Notes: generated by a model from the letters alone, not told the origin. A stretch of 32,558 nt of DNA from Clostridiales bacterium (GCA_015069575.1 SVIH01000015.1:1-32558), one strand, 5' to 3'. Shown: positions 7,606-17,128, numbered from the stretch's first letter. Numbers and translations are program-made.

Positions 7606-7624
7606 TATAATAGTTATTGCGGGC

Positions 7625-8164
7625 TTGGGTAATCCGGGCTCGCAATATGCTAATACAAGGCATAATGTAGGCTTTATGGTTTTAGATATTCTTACATCTA
7701 AATTAAAAGCAAGTATGCCAAAAACAAAGTTTGATGGGCTTATATTTAATGCTAAAATTGGCGATAAAAAGATTATTTTAGTTAAACCTCAAACATATAT
7801 GAACGATAGCGGAAGATGCATCGGGCAGATTATGAATTTTTATAAACTTCAACCGGAAAACCTTGTTGTTATTTATGATGATATCGATTTGCCTGAAGGA
7901 AAAGTACGCATTCGTGCACAGGGAAGTGCCGGAACTCATAATGGCATGAGATCTATTGTTACACATATCGGGCAACAATTTCCACGCGTTCGCGTCGGTA
8001 TAGGTCAACCGCCTGTAAAAGAAATGGATCTTGCTGATTATGTTTTAGGAAAATTTTCAAAAGACTCACAAAAAATAATGGAAGAAACCATTTTATATGC
8101 CGCTGATAGCGTAATAGAGATTATAAAAAATGGTGTAGATTCTTCAATGCAAAAATATAACTAA
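7625..8164 (+). CDS. pth: Peptidyl-tRNA hydrolase, start codon apparently disrupted
   Basis: Releases tRNA from prematurely dropped peptidyl-tRNA and is essential in most bacteria. Recognised by GNPGSQYANTRHNVGF (catalytic Asn and His), KPQTYMNDSG, IYDDIDLPEGKVRIR with the conserved Asp, and GSAGTHNGMRS. The given start is a TTG, but it would delete the first beta strand: codons 7607-7624 in the same frame read I-I-V-I-A-G, continuing as LGNPG, exactly what the family has at its N terminus, yet no ATG/GTG/TTG precedes them in frame. The ATG overlapping the glmU stop (7602-7604) is out of frame by one base. Most likely the true product begins near 7602, with one base missing here, or a rare start is used. 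Confidence 0.85.
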   Translation: MGNPGSQYANTRHNVGFMVLDILTSKLKASMPKTKFDGLIFNAKIGDKKIILVKPQTYMNDSGRCIGQIMNFYKLQPENLVVIYDDIDLPEGKVRIRAQGSAGTHNGMRSIVTHIGQQFPRVRVGIGQPPVKEMDLADYVLGKFSKDSQKIMEETILYAADSVIEIIKNGVDSSMQKYN

Positions 8165-8176
8165 GTGGGGTAAATA

Positions 8177-11100
8177 ATGTTAAGACTGTTTAGGAATGCG
8201 CTTGAAAACAGCGCAGATTTCCTCAGGCTTGAAAAAAATGTCCGGGAGGGGGTAACACCCATCTCGGTTTTTGGCGTTTCAGACGGTCAAAAAACTCATC
8301 TTGCAACAGCATTAACACAAGACAGGCCTGTTTTGTTTGTTACACAAGGAATTTCAAGCGCTGAAAATGTTAAGAATGATTTTGAATTTTATACAGGAAA
8401 AAAGGCAGTTATTTTTCCTGGGCTTCAGTATGTCGTTGATGCTAAATATCAAAGTACTGATGTTCAGAACAAACGCATTCATGCGCTTAATGAATGTTTA
8501 AATGGCGCACAGGCTGTGATTGTTCCGTTTGATGCAATAATGTTTAATATTGCGCCACCTAAAATGCTTGAAAATTTAAAAATTTTTATTGAAGCCGGTA
8601 AAACGTATTCAATAGAAGAATTGCGCAAAAAACTTGTTTTGTGCGGATATAAATCTGTTACCGAAATTAATGCTGCAGGTGAATTTTTTATTCATGGTGG
8701 AATTATTGATATTTTTCCACTTAACAGTGAAAACTCAGTGCGTATTGATTTTTTTGATAACGAAGTTGAAACTATTCGTCTTGTTGAACCTGTTTCACAG
8801 CGTTCTGTTGAAAGAATAAAATCAATAGAAATTTTACCCATCAGTGAAACTTGCGCTACAGAAGAAGATTTGTTAAAAGCATCTCAATTACTTCTTGATG
8901 AAGTTTTAAAGTTTAATAAATCTTCAAAAAATAAGGATGCTATCACGCACGCAACAGATACATTCGTTCCAATGGCGCAAAAATTAAAAAACGGAATTTA
9001 CCCACTAAATTCTGATCAATTAATGCCTTATATTTATACGGATTATTCATGTATACTTGATTATATGCCTTCGGATACATTGGTGGTATTTGATGAAATT
9101 AAAGTTCTTCAAGAACGCAGTGATAATTTTGAACAGGAATTTAATCAAAATATTACCAATCTTATAAATGAAGGGAAGGCACTGTTGCGTCATGCCAATG
9201 CATTTACAGGCTTTTCACGGTTTTTTAAACGCGCACAAAAACATCAGATTATATGTATGCATTGTATTTCAGGGAACATACCTCAGGTTCAGGCGCAGGC
9301 AATATTCAGGTTTAATGGTCGTCAAATGCAGTCATTTCACGGAAAACCTGATTTTTTGATTCAAGAAGTAAAATTTTATCAAAAAGCAGGATATAAAATT
9401 GTACTTTGCGCGGGCACTAAAGCCCGTATGGAAAGATTGGAACAAGAATTTTCTGAAAAAGGCATCGGTATTTATCCAATAAAACGACCTGATGTTTCTT
9501 TGGAAAAAGGACAGATAGCAGTTGTTTTAGGAAGCGTTAAAAAAGGGTATGAATATCCTGATTTTAAACTTGTTTTTATTGGTGAAAATGATATTTTCGC
9601 TTCAGTTAAACAAAGCAAAAAACAAACTGAAAATAAATCTAAAAACACAATAGATGCCTTTGTTGAATTAAAAGTAGGCGATGCAGTTGTTCATGAAACA
9701 AATGGTATAGGCATCTATCAAGGTATTGTTAAAATAGAAACTGATGGAGTGCAAAGGGATTATCTTTTTCTTAAATACAGAGATGAAGATAAACTTTATG
9801 TTCCTGTAGAACAAATGAACAGGGTGCAAAAATATATTGCGCCTGATGATAATAAACCTAAATTAAGTAAACTTGGAACGCAAGAGTGGAATAAAACAAA
9901 AACCCGTGTTAAAAAATCTATTGAGGATATGACAGATAAGTTGTTATCTTTATATCGTACAAGAGAAAATACAAAAGGAATAGTTTTTGATAAAGATACC
10001 CCTTGGCAGCGTGATTTTGAAGAAGACTTTCAGTATGAAGAAACGCCTGATCAAATTCGTTGTATTAAAGAAATTAAAGCCGATATGGAATCGCCAAAAG
10101 CAATGGATAGGCTATTGTGCGGTGATGTAGGATACGGTAAAACGGAAGTTGCCTTAAGGGCTGTATTTAAAGCAGTTATGTCAGGCAGACAGGCGGCAAT
10201 ATTGGCGCCAACAACAATTTTAGCCCATCAACATTATAATACTTTACTAACAAGGCTTGTGAATTTCAGGGCTGTTCGTGTGGAATGCTTAAGCAGATTT
10301 AAAACAAGTAAAGAACAAAAACAAATTATTGAAGATCTTAGAAACGGAAAAATCGATATTATTGTTGGAACACATAAACTTTTAGGTAAAGAAGTTTCTT
10401 TTAAAAATTTAGGTTTGCTTGTTGTTGATGAAGAACAGCGGTTTGGCGTTGCGCATAAAGAAAAAATTAAACAAATCAAAGCAAATATTGATGTTTTAAC
10501 ACTTTCGGCAACACCTATTCCGCGAACACTCAATATGGCGCTTTCAGGCATACGCGATATGAGTTTGCTGGAAACACCGCCATTAGAACGTTTTCCTGTA
10601 CAAACATATGTTTTAGAATATTCTGATGCTATGGTAAGGGACGCGATTATCAGGGAAATACAGCGTGGGGGTCAGGTTTATTATCTGTATAACCGTGTTG
10701 ATGGTATTGAGTATTTTAAGGATAACCTTCAAAAACTTGTGCCTGATGCGCGAATTGCTATAGGGCATGGTCAGATGGATGAAAAGCAACTTGAAAAAAT
10801 TGTAATGGATTTTTATTCAGGTGAATATGATGTGCTTTTGTGTACAACAATTATTGAAAACGGAATAGATGTTCCCGGTGCAAATACTATAATTGTTCAG
10901 GATGCCCATCGGTTTGGCTTGGCGCAACTTTACCAATTAAGAGGTAGGGTAGGCAGATCAAACAGAATGGCTTATGCGTATTTTACGATTCCGCCTATGC
11001 GTTCTATTGGGGAAGACGCTGTAAAAAGGCTTAGTGCCATTGAAGAATTTACACAAATGGGTTCTGGCTTTAAAATTGCAATGCGCGATCTTGAAATTCG

Positions 11101-11671
11101 CGGTGCAGGTAATCTTTTAGGCGGCGAACAACATGGGCATATGTCAAGAATAGGTTATGATCTTTATTGCAAAATGATTAAAGAAACAGTTAATGAATCA
11201 TTAGGTAAAAAGGAAATTGAAAAGCCAAAGGCAACTATTGAAATCAAGGTAGACGCTTATATCAGCGATGAATATATTCCTGCAGAATCAGTTAAATTTG
11301 CAACATACAGGCGAATTTCTGATATTTTGGATAAAGAAAATATGCTTGATATGTCTGATGAGTTAAATGACAGGTTTGGTAAACTTCCGCAAAGCGTTGA
11401 TAACCTGTTGAACATTGCATATATGCGAAATCTTGCAGGTAAAACAGGCGTAAGCGTAATTAAAGAAGACGGGGGTAATATCATATTGATTTATCCTAAT
11501 CCAAATATTGAATATGTAACACGCACAACGGCTGAATTTTCTGATAAATGCCTTATCAGTGCAGGAAAATATTTTACCGTATTACTTAAAACAAAAGAAA
11601 TGTTTGATAAAGAAAAAATTGAATTTATTATTAAGTATCTTGAGTTTTATGAAAAACTTATTGATAATTAA
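8177..11671 (+). CDS. mfd: Transcription-repair coupling factor Mfd
   Basis: A 1164-residue DNA translocase that removes stalled RNA polymerase and recruits UvrA. The N-terminal third is UvrB-like (GEFFIHGGIIDIFPL near 175). The RNA polymerase interaction domain begins at VGDAVVHETNGIGIYQGI near 500. The helicase core has Walker A GDVGYGKTE near 650, DEEQRFGV near 750, SATPIPRT and RGRVGRS. A C-terminal TRCF domain closes the protein. The length is normal for the family. It lies 12 bp after pth, with a weak GGGG ribosome binding site, and completes the Firmicutes order spoVG-glmU-pth-mfd. Confidence 0.97.
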   Translation: MLRLFRNALENSADFLRLEKNVREGVTPISVFGVSDGQKTHLATALTQDRPVLFVTQGISSAENVKNDFEFYTGKKAVIFPGLQYVVDAKYQSTDVQNKRIHALNECLNGAQAVIVPFDAIMFNIAPPKMLENLKIFIEAGKTYSIEELRKKLVLCGYKSVTEINAAGEFFIHGGIIDIFPLNSENSVRIDFFDNEVETIRLVEPVSQRSVERIKSIEILPISETCATEEDLLKASQLLLDEVLKFNKSSKNKDAITHATDTFVPMAQKLKNGIYPLNSDQLMPYIYTDYSCILDYMPSDTLVVFDEIKVLQERSDNFEQEFNQNITNLINEGKALLRHANAFTGFSRFFKRAQKHQIICMHCISGNIPQVQAQAIFRFNGRQMQSFHGKPDFLIQEVKFYQKAGYKIVLCAGTKARMERLEQEFSEKGIGIYPIKRPDVSLEKGQIAVVLGSVKKGYEYPDFKLVFIGENDIFASVKQSKKQTENKSKNTIDAFVELKVGDAVVHETNGIGIYQGIVKIETDGVQRDYLFLKYRDEDKLYVPVEQMNRVQKYIAPDDNKPKLSKLGTQEWNKTKTRVKKSIEDMTDKLLSLYRTRENTKGIVFDKDTPWQRDFEEDFQYEETPDQIRCIKEIKADMESPKAMDRLLCGDVGYGKTEVALRAVFKAVMSGRQAAILAPTTILAHQHYNTLLTRLVNFRAVRVECLSRFKTSKEQKQIIEDLRNGKIDIIVGTHKLLGKEVSFKNLGLLVVDEEQRFGVAHKEKIKQIKANIDVLTLSATPIPRTLNMALSGIRDMSLLETPPLERFPVQTYVLEYSDAMVRDAIIREIQRGGQVYYLYNRVDGIEYFKDNLQKLVPDARIAIGHGQMDEKQLEKIVMDFYSGEYDVLLCTTIIENGIDVPGANTIIVQDAHRFGLAQLYQLRGRVGRSNRMAYAYFTIPPMRSIGEDAVKRLSAIEEFTQMGSGFKIAMRDLEIRGAGNLLGGEQHGHMSRIGYDLYCKMIKETVNESLGKKEIEKPKATIEIKVDAYISDEYIPAESVKFATYRRISDILDKENMLDMSDELNDRFGKLPQSVDNLLNIAYMRNLAGKTGVSVIKEDGGNIILIYPNPNIEYVTRTTAEFSDKCLISAGKYFTVLLKTKEMFDKEKIEFIIKYLEFYEKLIDN

Positions 11672-11707
11672 TTTCAGTGAAAAAATGATGAAATAGAAAA
11701 AAATCAC

Positions 11708-11736
11708 TTGATAATAAATGATATTTAATATATAAT
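11708..11736 (+). promoter_or_regulatory. Promoter of the foldase gene
   Basis: TTGATA (11708-11713) and TATAAT (11731-11736) are spaced 17 bp apart, 32 bp before the start codon, with a GGAGG ribosome binding site in the leader. Confidence 0.75.
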
Positions 11737-11768
11737 ACATTTAGTCGTAAATTGGAGGTTTATTTTTT

Positions 11769-13163
11769 ATGAAAAAAATTCTTACCTTTGTGTTAGTGCT
11801 TGTTCTTATGCTTGGCACTTTCACAGGCTGTACACTTATTGAGGATGATGATAGCAATGTTGTTGTTGCTACAGTAAACGGCAAACCCATTCTTAAAAGT
11901 GAATATGATGAACTTTATGATTATTATTACTATATGTATACCCAGTATTATGGTAATGATGCTTCAACAGCAGTTTCATATCTTCAAAGTTCTGCACAGG
12001 ATTTTCTTGACGACCTTGTAGAACAGGAAGTTTTAAAGCAAAAGGCAGAAGCAGCAGGTTATCTTAATTATACAGATGAAGATAAGGCTGAAGCACAAAA
12101 AAGTGTTGATGAAGAAAAGAACACTTATATTGATGAATTTGTTAATCAATGCAAAGAGGCTCTTAAAGGTCAGGATGTAAAAGGTAAAAATGAAGGCGAA
12201 AGCGATGAAGATTACTTCAAACGCATCGGCGCAGAAAAGTATGCACAAAACCTTAATGATAATGGCACATCAGAAGAAAAAATGCTTGAAGACATTCTTT
12301 TGAATAATGCTATTGAAAAATACAAAAAGGAAATGCTTAAAGATGTAACAGTTCTTGAAGCAGATATTGTTGCACATTACGATGAACTTTATAAAGAGCA
12401 ATCACAGGAATTATCAACTGATGCAAACTTTGTTAAAGCAATGAATGGCGAAAGCATCACATTAAGCACAGGCTCATCTAAAAGTTACAGCAATATAGTT
12501 TATTACCGTAAAGGTTATTCAAAGGTACAGCATATTCTTGTTCAGTTTGATGAAGAAGATGTTGAAGAACTTTCAGGTTATGTAACAACTATTGCTGAAT
12601 ATGATGAAGAAATTGCTGATTATGAATCAGAACTTACAAAGGAAACTGATGATACTAAAAAGGCTGATCTTCAAAAATCAATAGATGCAGCTAAAAATGA
12701 TAAAGCAGCAATACAATCAAAATATGATACTGCATTAAAAGCTGCTTGTGAAAAAATTCAGGGCGAAACCGATAAAATCTACGCATCTGTAAAAGATGGT
12801 GATGAAGCAAACTTTATTAAAGTTATGGTTGAAAAAACAGAAGATACAGGTATGAACACTGAAGAAGCTGCAAAGAACGGCTACCTTGTTGGTCCTGAAG
12901 ATGGTATGGTTACAGAATTTTCTTCTGCTGCAACAGCACTTAAAGATGGTGAAATAAGCAAGCCTGTTGCCACCTATTATGGTTACCATATTATTCGTTG
13001 TATTAAAGTTCTTCCTGAAGGCAAAGTTGCTTATGATGATGTAAAAGAAGAACTTAAGGAAACACTTACAGAAGAAAAGAAAAATACCGAATGGAACAAG
13101 TTGGTTGAAACTTGGACAGATGAAGCAAAAATCAAAAAATATTCAAAGCGTATTGAAGATTAA
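11769..13163 (+). CDS. PrsA-like lipoprotein foldase with PpiC-type rotamase domain
   Basis: A 464-residue exported lipoprotein. The signal peptide ends in the lipobox FTGC with the lipidated Cys21. Residues about 30-215 are a SurA/PrsA-type N-terminal helical region (VNGKPILKSEYDELYDYY). The parvulin rotamase domain starts with KVQHILVQF near 250 and ends with GYHIIRCIKV near 410. That is about 160 residues, where parvulin domains usually span about 95. The excess is a charged, helical, coiled-coil-like insertion at about 260-325. The role is folding of secreted proteins at the outer face of the membrane. Single gene with its own promoter and terminator. Confidence 0.88.
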   Translation: MKKILTFVLVLVLMLGTFTGCTLIEDDDSNVVVATVNGKPILKSEYDELYDYYYYMYTQYYGNDASTAVSYLQSSAQDFLDDLVEQEVLKQKAEAAGYLNYTDEDKAEAQKSVDEEKNTYIDEFVNQCKEALKGQDVKGKNEGESDEDYFKRIGAEKYAQNLNDNGTSEEKMLEDILLNNAIEKYKKEMLKDVTVLEADIVAHYDELYKEQSQELSTDANFVKAMNGESITLSTGSSKSYSNIVYYRKGYSKVQHILVQFDEEDVEELSGYVTTIAEYDEEIADYESELTKETDDTKKADLQKSIDAAKNDKAAIQSKYDTALKAACEKIQGETDKIYASVKDGDEANFIKVMVEKTEDTGMNTEEAAKNGYLVGPEDGMVTEFSSAATALKDGEISKPVATYYGYHIIRCIKVLPEGKVAYDDVKEELKETLTEEKKNTEWNKLVETWTDEAKIKKYSKRIED

Positions 13164-13170
13164 TTTAAAT

Positions 13171-13198
13171 AAGGCAGACATTAGCGTCTGCCTTTTTA
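13171..13198 (+). terminator. Terminator of the foldase gene
   Basis: AAGGCAGAC (13171-13179) pairs with GTCTGCCTT (13186-13194), followed by a T run, just past the foldase stop codon. Confidence 0.9.
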
Positions 13199-13201
13199 AT
13201 A

Positions 13202-13230
13202 TTGACTTTATTCTTTTGCTGTGCTAGAAT
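13202..13230 (+). promoter_or_regulatory. Promoter of the SGNH hydrolase gene
   Basis: TTGACT (13202-13207) and TAGAAT (13225-13230) are spaced 17 bp apart. GGTGGAGG follows as ribosome binding site before the ATG at 13258. Confidence 0.65.
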
Positions 13231-13257
13231 TTCAACAGAAATTGGTGGAGGATTATA

Positions 13258-14316
13258 ATGAGAATAGAAGAAATTGATAAAAATTTTGCAACACCTCAAT
13301 ATGATAAAAATGATATAGAGTGGTACGATATAAAAAAAGAACCTTTTAGCGTGTTTGGCGTAATTGAAGAAGATGATCAGTTCGTGCGTATGCCAAAAGA
13401 AATTGCGCAAAAGGTAAACGAAGGTGTTTTAACATTATATAGTTGTACCGCTGGTGGAAGAATAAGATTTTCTACTGATTCGCCGATAATTGCAGTATAT
13501 GCAGATGTACCCAATATGTATCTTGGTTCTCAACTTGGTGAATTTGGTTTTGATGTTTACTGCGATGATAATGGAAAAGATAAAGGCTTTATAGGCGCTT
13601 GTCCGCCTGATTTTTTTAACAAAAAAGTAAATGGCCTTGTAAAAATTACGGGCAGAGATTTTGAAAAAGGAATGCATAACTACACAGTAAATATGCCTCT
13701 TTATTGTTCTGCAAGTAACATTTTTATAGGTGTAAAAAAAGGTTCAAAGGTTGAAAAAGGCTTGGAACATAATAATAAACTACCTATTGTATATTATGGT
13801 TCTTCCATTACGCAAGGCGCTTCAGCATCAAGGCCCGGTATGTGCTATGAAAACATAATTTACAGGAAAAATAATATTGACTATGTAAATTTAGGCTTTT
13901 CAGGTAACGCAAAGGGTGAACCTGTTATGGCTGAATATATTGCATCATTAAAAATGGGCGCATTTGTTTACGATTACGATTATAATGCACCAAACAGTGA
14001 GCATCTTAAAGCAACTCATGAGCCTTTCTTTAATATAATAAGAAAAGCATACCCTGATATTCCCGTAATAATGATTTCAAAGCCTTGTACTAATATTGAA
14101 GATTTTGATAATAAAATTTGCCGCGATATTATTAGAGAAACATATCTTAATGCAAAAGCAAATGGGGATAAAAACGTTTATTTTATTGATGGATCAACAT
14201 TCTTTAAAGGTGAATATAAAAAAGACTGTACTTTTGAATATTGTCATCCAACAGATATTGGCTTCTCATTTATGGCTGAGGATATTTATAATGTTTTAAA
14301 AGAAATATATAATTGA
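13258..14316 (+). CDS. SGNH/GDSL-family hydrolase, likely carbohydrate or acyl esterase
   Basis: A 352-residue protein without a signal peptide, so probably cytoplasmic. The N-terminal half (about 1-170) looks like the beta-sandwich domain that precedes GDSL_3-type hydrolases, with GFDVY matching its GxDLY signature. The catalytic half has GSSITQG (nucleophile Ser183), a glycine block NLGFSGN, an asparagine block in DYDYNAPN and the terminal CHPTDIGF with catalytic His330. Such enzymes deacetylate sugars or cleave small esters; the substrate is not evident. It stands alone between the foldase and the arginine operon, with its own promoter. Confidence 0.8.
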   Translation: MRIEEIDKNFATPQYDKNDIEWYDIKKEPFSVFGVIEEDDQFVRMPKEIAQKVNEGVLTLYSCTAGGRIRFSTDSPIIAVYADVPNMYLGSQLGEFGFDVYCDDNGKDKGFIGACPPDFFNKKVNGLVKITGRDFEKGMHNYTVNMPLYCSASNIFIGVKKGSKVEKGLEHNNKLPIVYYGSSITQGASASRPGMCYENIIYRKNNIDYVNLGFSGNAKGEPVMAEYIASLKMGAFVYDYDYNAPNSEHLKATHEPFFNIIRKAYPDIPVIMISKPCTNIEDFDNKICRDIIRETYLNAKANGDKNVYFIDGSTFFKGEYKKDCTFEYCHPTDIGFSFMAEDIYNVLKEIYN

Positions 14317-14326
14317 ATAAAATTAT

Positions 14327-14424
14327 TTATGCATTTTTGTGTGTTTATGCACCGAAAATGCATAAATTTTCATTTATACATATAAAATGCGTATAAAAAT
14401 ATAAATTTTTAGAATTTTTATGCA
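14327..14424 (+). promoter_or_regulatory. Cluster of ArgR-like operator boxes upstream of argG
   Basis: At least three segments resemble ARG boxes (AT-rich, TGCAT-type half sites): TTATGCATTTT at 14328-14338, TGCATAAATTTTCA at 14359-14372 and AGAATTTTTATGCA at 14411-14424. The first two also form a 12-bp inverted repeat (14327-14338 with 14356-14367), so part of this could be a hairpin. They lie just upstream of the argG promoter. Repression by an ArgR/AhrC hexamer in arginine is inferred; no argR gene is in the window. Confidence 0.5.
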
Positions 14425-14432
14425 AAAAATGG

Positions 14433-14460
14433 TTGACAAAAGAAAAAAGTTGAATATAAT
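14433..14460 (+). promoter_or_regulatory. Promoter of the arginine operon
   Basis: A perfect TTGACA (14433-14438) and perfect TATAAT (14455-14460) with 16-bp spacing, 39 bp before the argG start. ArgR-like boxes directly adjoin the -35. Confidence 0.8.
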
Positions 14461-14499
14461 TAATTTATAATCAACAAATAGTTGCGGAGGCATTAAACA

Positions 14500-15717
14500 A
14501 TGAATAAAGAAAATATTAAAAAAGTAGTTCTTGCATACTCTGGTGGTCTTGATACTTCAATTATCATTCCATGGCTTAAAGAAAACTATAATAACTGTGA
14601 AGTTATTGCAGTTTCAGGTAATGTTGGTCAGGCAGATGAACTTGAAGGCTTGGAAGAAAAAGCACTTAAAACAGGTGCATCAAAACTTTATGTTCTTGAT
14701 CAGACCGAAGAATATGTTAACGATTTTATTATTCCTACAATGAAAGCAGGCGCGGTATACGAAGAATATCTTCTTGGCACAAGCCACGCCCGTCCTTGTA
14801 TTGCTAAAGGTCTTGTTGAAATTGCAATAAAAGAAAACGCTGATGCTATTGTTCATGGTTGCACAGGTAAAGGTAACGATCAAGTTCGTTTTGAACTTGC
14901 TATTAAGCATTTTGCACCTAATATGCCAATTATCGCACCTTGGCGTGAATGGGATATTAAATCTCGTGAAGAAGAAATTGAATATGCTGAAGCACACAAC
15001 ATTCCTTTAAAAATAAACAGGGAAACCAACTATTCAAAGGACAAAAACTTGTGGCACCTTTCACACGAAGGTATGGATCTTGAAGATACAGGTAACGAAC
15101 CTATGTATGAAAAAGAAGGTTTTCTTGAAATGGGCGTTTCACCAATTCAGGCACCTGATAAGCCAACCTATGTTGAATTAGAATTTGTTCAGGGTGTTCC
15201 TGTTAAACTTGACGGTAAGGAAATGACCGCAAAAGAAATCATCTTAAAACTTAACGAACTTGGTGGTGCAAACGGTATCGGTATTATAGATATTGTTGAA
15301 AACCGTCTTGTTGGTATGAAGTGTCGTGGTGTTTATGAAACTCCCGGCGGAACAATTCTTTATAAAGCACACAGCGTACTTGAATCCATCTGCCTTGATA
15401 AAATGACATTGCACGAAAAACAAAAACTTTCAATTACTTTTGCTGAACTTGTATATAACGGTCAGTGGTTCACGCCTTTAAGGGAAGCATTAAGCGCTTT
15501 TGTTGATAAAACACAGGAAAAAGTTACAGGTAAAGTTCGTCTTAAACTTTATAAGGGCAATATGATTAACGCAGGTGTTTGGAGTCCATATTCACTTTAT
15601 TCTGAAGAAATTGCAACCTTTGGCGAAAGCGATTACGATCAAAGGGATTCAGCAGGCTTTATTAACCTTTACGGTCTTCCCATTAAGGTTCAGGCTATTG
15701 TTGATGGTAAAAAATAA
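14500..15717 (+). CDS. argG: Argininosuccinate synthase
   Basis: A 405-residue enzyme that condenses citrulline with aspartate using ATP, the penultimate arginine step. The N-type ATP pyrophosphatase loop is AYSGGLDTS (12-20). Also visible are [14 protein letters not shown], the citrulline/aspartate-binding [14 protein letters not shown], and [15 protein letters not shown] precedes the ATG at normal spacing. It is the first gene of an operon with argH (15 bp gap), an amino acid importer and argF, behind the ArgR-like boxes. Confidence 0.96.
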   Translation: MNKENIKKVVLAYSGGLDTSIIIPWLKENYNNCEVIAVSGNVGQADELEGLEEKALKTGASKLYVLDQTEEYVNDFIIPTMKAGAVYEEYLLGTSHARPCIAKGLVEIAIKENADAIVHGCTGKGNDQVRFELAIKHFAPNMPIIAPWREWDIKSREEEIEYAEAHNIPLKINRETNYSKDKNLWHLSHEGMDLEDTGNEPMYEKEGFLEMGVSPIQAPDKPTYVELEFVQGVPVKLDGKEMTAKEIILKLNELGGANGIGIIDIVENRLVGMKCRGVYETPGGTILYKAHSVLESICLDKMTLHEKQKLSITFAELVYNGQWFTPLREALSAFVDKTQEKVTGKVRLKLYKGNMINAGVWSPYSLYSEEIATFGESDYDQRDSAGFINLYGLPIKVQAIVDGKK

Positions 15718-15732
15718 TAGGGGATAAATAAA

Positions 15733-17106
15733 ATGGCAAAAATGTGGGCAGGCGTAACAGCAGGTCAAACAGAAAAAATAGCCGATGATTTTAATTCCTC
15801 AATACATTTTGATTCAAGAATGTATAAACAAGATATTTTAGGTTCAATGGCTCATGCGGCAATGCTTGGTAAACAGGGCATAATTTTAAATAGCGAAGCC
15901 GAAACCTTAATATCAGGTTTAGCCGATATTCTTGATGATATTGAAAACGATAAGCTACAATTTGATATGGATTGCGAAGATATCCATATGTTTATCGAGC
16001 AGGAATTAACAAATCGTTTAGGCGATATTGGTAAAAAACTACATACTGCAAGAAGCCGTAACGATCAGGTTGCTTTAGATATACGAATGTATTTAAGGGA
16101 TGAAACCGACACAATTATTGATTATATTCGTAAACTGATTGCAAGCGTAACGGATAAAGCGGAAGAATATAAAGATTCAATAATGCCCGGGTACACCCAC
16201 TTACAAAGGGCACAACCCATAACCTTCGGGCATCACTTAATGGCTTATGCTATGATGCTTTTAAGAGATGTTGACCGCTTTTTAGATATGCGACGACGAA
16301 TGAATCTCTCTCCAATCGGCTCTTGTGCCTTGGCGGGTACAACTTACGAAACGGACAGAGAGTTTGAAGCAGAAAAATTAGGGTTTGACGGTATCTGTAA
16401 AAATTCTATTGACGGTGTTTCTGATAGGGACTTTGTTGTGGAAATGCTATCTTGTATGGCAATTTTGATGATGCATCTTTCAAGATTTTCTGAAGAAATT
16501 ATTCTTTGGTCAAGTTGGGAATTTAAGTTTGTTGAGCTTTTAGATAGCTTTACAACAGGCTCATCCATAATGCCCCAAAAGAAAAATCCTGATATGGCAG
16601 AGCTTGTCAGAGGAAAAACAGGCAGAGTTTATGGTGACTTAATGGCGCTTTTAACAACTCTAAAAGGTTTACCTTTAGCATATAATAAGGATATGCAAGA
16701 GGATAAGGAAGCCATTTTTGATGCTTGTGATACAGTTAAAATGTGTTTAGCCGTGTTTGAACCAATGATAAAAACAATGAAGGCAAACACAGTTAATATG
16801 AAAAAAGCCGCACAAAAAGGCTTTATAAATGCAACGGACCTTGCTGATTATCTTGTTAAAAAAGGCTTACCTTTTAGAAGTGCCTATAAGATTTCAGGGC
16901 AGTTGGTTGCAAAATGTATAAAAGAAGATAAGGTTTTAGAAAACTTAACCTTATCTGAATATAAAGAGTTTTCTGAGCTTTTTGAAGAAGATCTTTATAA
17001 AGAAATTGATTTATTAACCTGTGTTGAAAAGCGCATAAGTAAAGGCGGAACAGGTATTAAATCAGTTGAAGAACAAATAAATTATGTAAAACAAAAAAAT
17101 AATTAA
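15733..17106 (+). CDS. argH: Argininosuccinate lyase
   Basis: A 457-residue member of the fumarase/aspartase superfamily that cleaves argininosuccinate to arginine and fumarate. The signature GSSIMPQKKNPD lies near 276-287 and carries the flexible catalytic-serine loop. Upstream are LHTARSRNDQVALD and the conserved GYTHLQRAQP. It normally forms homotetramers. It begins 15 bp after argG and is followed 22 bp later by the binding-protein gene, so it is clearly mid-operon. Confidence 0.96.
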   Translation: MAKMWAGVTAGQTEKIADDFNSSIHFDSRMYKQDILGSMAHAAMLGKQGIILNSEAETLISGLADILDDIENDKLQFDMDCEDIHMFIEQELTNRLGDIGKKLHTARSRNDQVALDIRMYLRDETDTIIDYIRKLIASVTDKAEEYKDSIMPGYTHLQRAQPITFGHHLMAYAMMLLRDVDRFLDMRRRMNLSPIGSCALAGTTYETDREFEAEKLGFDGICKNSIDGVSDRDFVVEMLSCMAILMMHLSRFSEEIILWSSWEFKFVELLDSFTTGSSIMPQKKNPDMAELVRGKTGRVYGDLMALLTTLKGLPLAYNKDMQEDKEAIFDACDTVKMCLAVFEPMIKTMKANTVNMKKAAQKGFINATDLADYLVKKGLPFRSAYKISGQLVAKCIKEDKVLENLTLSEYKEFSELFEEDLYKEIDLLTCVEKRISKGGTGIKSVEEQINYVKQKNN

Positions 17107-17128
17107 AAAAAGAAAGAGGTATTTAAAA

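Noticed and set aside
7602-7610. ATG overlapping the glmU stop as the start of pth
   Set aside because: In the given sequence it runs into TAA after two codons and is out of frame with pth. It is only valid if one base is missing, which is reported as a finding.
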